A DNA stretch of 64,000 bases from the NCBI GenBank assembly GCA_946811185.2, contig OX328105.1, positions 44,020,845 to 44,084,844 of the forward strand, given 5' to 3'. The notes beneath the pieces were generated by a model. The model was not told the DNA's origin. It saw only the letters and a program-made list of their open reading frames with translations, and did no database searches. This DNA is from Hippopus hippopus (lineage: Eukaryota; Mollusca; Bivalvia; Cardiida; Cardiidae). Below, piece after piece: positions 57,877 to 64,000 of the stretch; position 1 is the stretch's first letter, and the number at the start of each line of letters is the position of its first letter. Both the position numbers and the translations under genes were made by a program.

Positions 57877-60817
57877 TTAGCTCACCTGAGCACGAAGTGC
57901 TCAAGTTACTGTGATCGTGCTGTGTCCGTCGTGCGACGTGCGTCGTCAACTTTTACATTGTGTACGCTCTAGAGGCCACATTTTCAGTCCGATACTCATG
58001 AAACTTGGTCAGAATGTTTGTCTTGATAATATCTCAGACGAGTTCAAAAATTGGTCATGTTGGGTCAAACACTAGGTCACTAGGTCAGATCTTAGAAAAA
58101 CCTTGTGTGCGCTCTAGAGGCTACATTTTCTCTACAAAACTCTTGAAAAGTGGTAAGAATGTTTGTCTTGATGATATCTTGGACGAGTTCGAAAATGGGG
58201 TCATATCAGCTCAAAAACTAGGTCACTAGATCATATCTTAGAAAAACCTGGTGTACGCTCTAGAGGCCACATTTTCAGTATGATGCACATGAAACTTGGT
58301 CAGAATGTTTGTCTTGATGATATCTCAGACAAGTTCGAAAATGGGTCATGTCAGTTCAAAAACTAGGCCACTAGGTCATATCTTAGAAAAACCTTGTGTA
58401 CACTCTAGATGCCACATTTTCAGTCTGATACTCATGAAACTTGGTCAGAATGTTTGTCTTGATGATATCTCAGACGAGTTTGAAAATAGGTCATGTCAGG
58501 TCAAAAACTAGGTCACCAGGTCAAATCTTAGAAAAACCTTGTATACGCTCTAGAGGCCACATTTTCAGTCCAAAACTCTTGAAAGTTGGTGAGAATGTTT
58601 GTTTTGATGACATCTTGGATGAGTTTGAAAATGGGCCATGTGGGGTCAAAAACTAGGTCACTAGGTCAAATCGTAGAAAAACCTCGTGAACGCTCTAGAG
58701 GCCACATTTTCTGTCCAAAACTACTGAAAGTTTGTCAGAATGTTTGTCTTTATGACATCTCAGACGAGTTTGAAATGGGTCATGTCGGGTCAAAAAACTA
58801 GGTCACTAGGTCAAATCTTACAAAAACCTTGTGTACACTCTAGAGGCCACATTTTCAGTCTACAACTCTTGAATGTTGGTCAGAATGTTTGTCTTGATGA
58901 TATAGCGGATGAGTTTGAAATGGGGTCATGTCAGGTCAAAAACTAGGTCACTAGGTCAAATCTTAGAAAAGCCTTGTGTACGCTCTAGAGGCCACATTTT
59001 CAGTCCGATACTCATGAAACTTGGTCAGAATAACTGTCTTGATGATATCTCGGATGAGTTGATAAATGGGTCGTGTGGGGTCAAAAACTAGGTCACTTGG
59101 TCAAATCTTAGAAAAACCTTGTGTACACTGTAGAGGCCACATTTTCAGTCCGATACTCATGAAAGTTGATCAGAATGTTTGTCTTGATGACATCTCATGT
59201 GAGTTCGAAAATGGGTCATGTGGGGTCAAAAACTAGGTCACTAGGTCAAATCTTAGAAAAACCCTGTGTATGCTCTAAAGGCCACATTTTCAGTCCAAAA
59301 CTCTTGAAAGTTGGTCAGAATGTTTGTCTTGATGATATCTCAGACAAGTTCCAAAATGGGTCATATCAGGTCAAAAACTAGGTCACTAGGTCAAATCTTA
59401 GAAAAACCTTGTGTACGCTCTAGAGGCTACTTTTTCAGTCCACAACTCTTGGAAGTTGGTCAGAATGTTTGTCTTGATGATATCTACAATGGGAAAATGG
59501 GCTATGTTTGGCTTAAAAGTAGGTCACTGAGAGAAATTCTAGAAAAAGCTTGTGTACAAGCTGGAGACCAAATTTTCAGTCCAATAATTATGAAAGCTTG
59601 ATATAATGCAGGGTTTTCCTTGACGCACGATTTTGTGCGTTTTGACGCATTCTTGAGGAAAATGACGCGCTATTTTTTCAACAGTGCGTCATTGTTGACG
59701 CACAAATACGGTAAGAGTTACTAACGATCGTATATACTACCGACAATGTGACACCGCGAGTAGATGAAAAATCTGGAGTACGAAGTAAAATTGGGACGAA
59801 ACACTAGACTGTGTATCGATTTTTCCAGAAAACCGTCCGTCTTTACACGGCTCGAAACTAAACCTGTCGATCTCTAATGGAAACAATATGGCTCTGTCAA
59901 AATCGACGTCATTCTTGCTGTCTGCAAGGAAGAATAGCCCTTAAACAAAGATCAGACGATAAAACGCCTGGTAAGAGCACTTAGAAAATCCTTTCAAGGT
60001 CTCGAGGGTTTACCGTAAATTAACTAAAGAGATACACTTTTATATTCGTTAAAAACCGCGGCATGAATGCGACCCGTGTGTCAAACCACAAGAATCGGCA
60101 GTTTAATTGGTTAAAGTCGTGTAGTTTTGGCCGAAATGCGTATCTCTATCAAGATAAACAATAGAGACTTCCCAATCCGGCGGACAACAAGCTATTTTCA
60201 CCAATAAAACGGTCAATTCCTGTGATAAAAACAAAATAAAATAACCCTTTACCATAGGTAGAAGATGCACAAACTTCAAAATTCAACTCTTGTGCAAGAT
60301 CAAAACACTACTGTAGCGGTCATGATGATACCCTTGCAAGATTAAAATCACTTTGAGATCTGACAGCTTGTCTGCAGCTATCTTGGGCATATTTGCTTGT
60401 TAAAAACAGGTGTACATAACGCATGCTCCAGATACTCTTTATGAAAAAGGTACCATCTAGGCTGTAAGCTCCCTCTACAGTATATAGAGAATCTCTGGTG
60501 TTATTGTTTATCTATCACCATGTAATAAAACATATAGGGTATAAAAATATTTACAGTGCATAGAAAACACAAATAAACACGCATTATTTCACAAATAGTA
60601 GCTGTTGTCTAAGCCAATTACATTTTGTTGTGACCCCCACAAATTCCAAAATGACCCCTATTATTTTTGACTAGGGGGTCACAATGACCCCCTATTTTTG
60701 TTGTCAAGGGAAAACCGTGTATAATGTTTGTCATAATATCTCGAAAGAAATTAAAAATGGGTCATGTTTTGTCAAAATACTCAGGTGAGCGACTTCAGGG
60801 CCATCATGGCCCTCTTG
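57877..60817 (+). mobile_element. Array element H1, copy B2, with nested 1.1-kb element
   Basis: Duplicate of 47733-50736, minus 64 bp of array near 58990. The nested element 59609-60719 is at the same site, so it entered before the duplication. Confidence 0.75.
59609..60719 (+). mobile_element. 1.1-kb inverted-repeat DNA element, copy 3
   Basis: Paralogue of 49529-50638 in the second duplication copy, with the same TATAATG flanks and the same CCGTG right end. It is not an independent insertion. Confidence 0.85.
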
Positions 60818-61335
60818 GTTAATGTTTTATGTTTACTATCAGCAGTGTTCTGCCAAAGATTTTAAAAAGGAGAGGCAAATGTCTCGCCCTTCCAGGAAAG
60901 TTTTAGACATTTCTAAAAATTCAAAATTAGCATGGATAAAATTGGTTTAAAAATGAGAAATTGAAATTATTTCCCATATATCCATACTTGTTAATTGCTA
61001 TGTTCTCTTTCACTAGCCAAAATGTTGATTTAAATGCAACTAACATGGCTGATTATTTCTCATTGAAACTTTCCCAACTATACGGTTTTCTTAAAATCCC
61101 CCTGAAGAGACTTGGCCGTGACGGCTGATCTATGATAGACGTTCTCTGCATGTTGGACATACTTAAGTTGACATACGTTGATCCGATTGACGGTAAGCCA
61201 TTGGCTTATAAAGATCCATCTGTTTCTTCTTGACAGTTGGCTATATACTTCGGTTCATTGCACTGCGCTGTGAATTTACTTAGGTGTTTTTTCCAATGTT
61301 TGTTTATGTTGCTTTTGAAGTAATTAATTGTTGGG

Positions 61336-61480
61336 CCTAAAAAAAAATAGTCGTGTTTCTGGTTTCCCGACCCTACCTAGAAAAATGCTGCCGACCCTAA
61401 ACTTCTTTTCCACTACGATCAAAAAAAAAAAAATCCGTTGGGTGCGATTTCCGTACATCTCGGTACTTTTTGGCTGTTGC
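61336..61480 (+). repeat. Dispersed repeat with CCCGACCCTACC motif, copy B2
   Basis: Duplicate of 51255-51400, differing by a base in the second poly-A run. Confidence 0.5.
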
Positions 61481-61744
61481 ACTCGTTCCCTCTCACTCGT
61501 CTACATCGAAATATACTGATACCCGTTGTATGTCCTGTAGCTGTCCAAAAGAGTTGATACGAAAATTGATAACAAACTACGTTTTGTCTAGTTTCACACC
61601 AAACATGCATACACTCCATTAAATGCCAATCATTCAAGTGTCAACTTTGCCACGCCCAATCTGCAGACCCGGGAATCACGCACGAGATTTAGTTGCCGCC
61701 CACAGTTCCATGCATTGATTCTGTGTTTTATTGTGTTCGTCCTG

Positions 61745-62675
61745 TCACGATCATAGGGGTCCGTAGTTTGATTCCTGGCACCCATAGACTATATATTACA
61801 AACAAGGGATTTAACTGTATGCAGTCCGTTACTCGCCCCCAGTTACAAAAAACAACGTATCTTTTCTACCCCATCAGTTATTCTCCTAATTTTTTCTACA
61901 GCTGAGAGCTAAAACATTTTTCTACCTGAAAAACACAACTGTTTGTCAGTGGCTAATGCAGTCTGGTTGATACATTCGCTCGAACTTGTAAACTCGCTCA
62001 AAAATCTGCGCCATTGACACGGGTTCGTACATCCGTTTTCAAGATATAAAATGCACTTTAGATCCAATGAAACGCAGCATTAGCGGCACCCACCCTTTAA
62101 ACATGTTTAAAAATACTACTGACCTATAGTCTTTATCTTCAATAACGACGAAACGCCTCAGAATTTGTTGAATTTGTGATCCACGTTCTTATTTCGAACA
62201 GCTGCAGCCATCTTCTGTCATGTGACATTGTTTGGAACGAGAAATTTCATAGGTTGATATGTACTAACAGTCGTGAATTCAACCAATGAAATTACGTACA
62301 GCTGCTCACACCTTTTTGTCACGTGACAGTACGGTGACACTGTTTGGAACGAGAAATTTCATTGGTTTATATGCGCGAACGTCAGTGTCGAATGTACGAA
62401 CCCGTGTCAATGGCGAAGATTTTTTAGCGAGTTTACAAGTTCGAGCGAATGTATCAGCCAGACTGCATTAGCCACTGACAAACAGTTGTGTTTTTCTGGT
62501 AGAAAAATGTTTTAGCTCTCAGCTATAGAAAAAATTAGGAGAATAACTGATGGGGTTGAAAAGATACGTTGTTTTTTTGTAACCGGGGGCGAGTAACGGG
62601 CTGCATACAGTGAAATCCCTTGTTTTAGTGTATGGGTGACAGGAGTCAAACTACAGACGCCTATGGTCACGATAG
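61745..62675. mobile_element. Element with about 285-bp inverted repeats, copy B2
   Basis: Duplicate of 51665-52595 with single-base differences in both arms. Confidence 0.7.
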
Positions 62676-62895
62676 CCTAAAAGATTGGTTTTCAATGCCT
62701 CTTTAACTATAATCTCTTTTTGAATCATGCATATTCACTGATAACGATATATTTCACCCTTCAATCTTGTGCAGGAAACTGAAAATGGCGCATGGGAAAA
62801 CATGCTGTCATTTCGTGGACTTCACTATCGAACAGTTCAAGAACATGTATTCGGGAACTGAAAAACATTGTGTGCACCAAACTCAACTAAAATGT

Positions 62896-63380
62896 TAACT
62901 GTCACGAGAATGAACTGTTCTGGACAGCATAAATGACCAGTTTTAAGTCAACTGTCTTCAGTTTCTGAAGCGCAATGAAGGGGACAGATAAAAGCCAAGG
63001 CGCAATGAAGGGGACAGATAAAAGCCAAGGCGGCCATTGGCCCTCTCTTTACAGTAGCACTAGAATACCTGTATAGCTAAAATTAAGACCTTTTGTTGCC
63101 TTCTATCAGTTTATTTGCACCTTTGAGGACAGATTAGGAATTTTTCCAAAACTTATCTCATAAAGCATCTGAAAATATTGAGTGTCTTTGGAAAAGGGTT
63201 GGAAACATGTACTCTCGGTAGCAGCGAGTGTTATGGAAATATTGTTCAGTCATAAGTGACAGAACGAAATAGGTCACGAAATTCTCTGATCTGAATATAA
63301 ATCAGAATCTTGTCACATTATTCCAGTATGGTTATGTGACTTTTTGGCATCTACACAATGTCATACGTCAGGAACATCTT
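62896..63380. other. Unique flank with 30-bp tandem duplication
   Basis: Sequence right of the duplication. GCGCAATGAAGGGGACAGAT followed by AAAAGCCAAG is present twice in tandem at about 62971-63030, then GGCGGCCATTGGCCCTCT. No exon was recognised. Confidence 0.5.
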
Positions 63381-64000
63381 AGCTCACCTGAGCACGAAGT
63401 GATTATGAGGAGCTATTGTGATTGTGCTGTGTCCGGCGTGCGTTGTCTGTCGTCAACTTTTTCACCTTGTGTACGCTGTAGAGGCCACATTTTCAGTCCG
63501 ATACTCATGAAATTTGGTCAGAATGTTTGTCTGAATAAAATCTCGGAATATTTTAAAAATGGGTCATCTCGGGTCATAAACTAGGTCACTAGGTCAAATC
63601 TTAGAAAAATCTTGTGTACACTCTAGAGGCCACATTTTCTGTCCAATACTCCTGAAATTTGGTCAGAATATTTGCCTTGATTATATCTCGGACGAGTTTG
63701 AAAATGGGTCATGTCGGGTCCAAAACTAGGTCATCAGGTCAAATCTTAGAAAAACCTTGTGTACGCTCTAGAGGCCACATTTTCTGTCCAACACTCCTGA
63801 AAGTTGGTCAGAATGTTTGTCTTGATGATATCTCGTACGAGTTCGAAAATGGGTCATGTCGGGTCAAAAACTAGGTCACCAGGTCAAATCTTAGAAAAAT
63901 CTTGTGTACACTCTAGAGGCCACATTTTCTGTCCAATACTCCTGAAAGTTGGTCAGAATATTTGCCTTGATTATATCTCGGACGAGTTCGAAAATGGGTC
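63381..64000 (+). mobile_element. Array element H1, further copy running off the window
   Basis: The 5' end AGCTCACCTGAGCACGAAGT is followed by GTGTCCGGCGTGCGTTGTC and 145-bp units from about 63470 to the window edge. Units resemble those in segments A and B but are more diverged. The 3' end is not in the window. Confidence 0.7.

Larger units (their letters stand above)
52816..62895 (+). repeat. Tandem duplication, copy 2 (A-B, no U)
   Basis: It begins at the junction AAATGT|TAACATTATATC and ends at AAATGT|TAACTGTCACG. TAAC is shared by the left edge of copy 1, the junction and the right edge, so the breakpoint has 4 bp of microhomology. It lacks U and 64 bp of the B array. Confidence 0.85.

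Overview
This window is intergenic or intronic DNA of a large, AT-rich, transposon-dense animal genome, most likely a bivalve mollusc. The basis is the repertoire: arrays of nucleosome-length (145-165 bp) repeats that start with a small hairpin and a (TCCG)n stretch and end in a GGCC hairpin plus CTTG, and TTAA-flanked hairpin MITEs. There is one clear immunoglobulin exon with proper splice sites. No bacterial-style genes, rRNA, CRISPR, LTR retrotransposon or LINE coding region could be seen, and almost all short ORFs are by-products of repeats.

Layout. 0-13 kb: copies and remnants of several non-autonomous DNA transposons (1504-2309, 3957-5054, 5080-6830, 9871-11619), TTAA hairpin MITEs and a decayed Tc1-like transposase (7066-7607, minus). 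13-22 kb: a tandem array (13.44-14.30), two more copies of the 0.8-kb element (15095-15880, 20557-21282), a complete Helentron-like array element (16717-18954) that split an older MITE, and a cluster of decayed MITEs. 22-33 kb: short tandem repeats, a pogo-like element (23204-24395), and a Russian doll of array elements at 26.8-32.8 kb, followed by a tRNA-derived SINE candidate. 33-35 kb: one phase 1-1 Ig-domain exon (34367-34765, plus) with MITEs in the introns on both sides. 35.1-38.4 kb: a 3.3-kb inverted-repeat element holding a broken, unidentified coding remnant.

37.69-62.90 kb is a tandem duplication of about 15.1 kb. Copy 1 (37694-52815) has the order A-U-B; copy 2 (52816-62895) is A-B, roughly 99.5% identical by eye. 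The only large difference is U, a 4,972-bp element between two TTAA sites in copy 1; copy 2 has a single TTAA at that point. U keeps one exon that looks like the acidic N-terminus of a piggyBac transposase, and its ends match the ends of the small TTAA hairpin MITEs scattered across the window, so U is probably a decayed relative of the element that mobilised them. The duplication junction carries a 4-bp TAAC microhomology. An assembly artefact (two haplotypes joined in series) must be excluded.

Two observations stand out. The MITE hairpins have arms of about 33 bp whose differences between copies are matched on both arms. One 158-bp array carries a perfect palindromic estrogen-response-element core in most units, while the neighbouring 145-bp array carries AGGTCA direct repeats. 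All functional statements come from reading the sequence and general family knowledge; nothing was searched or computed.
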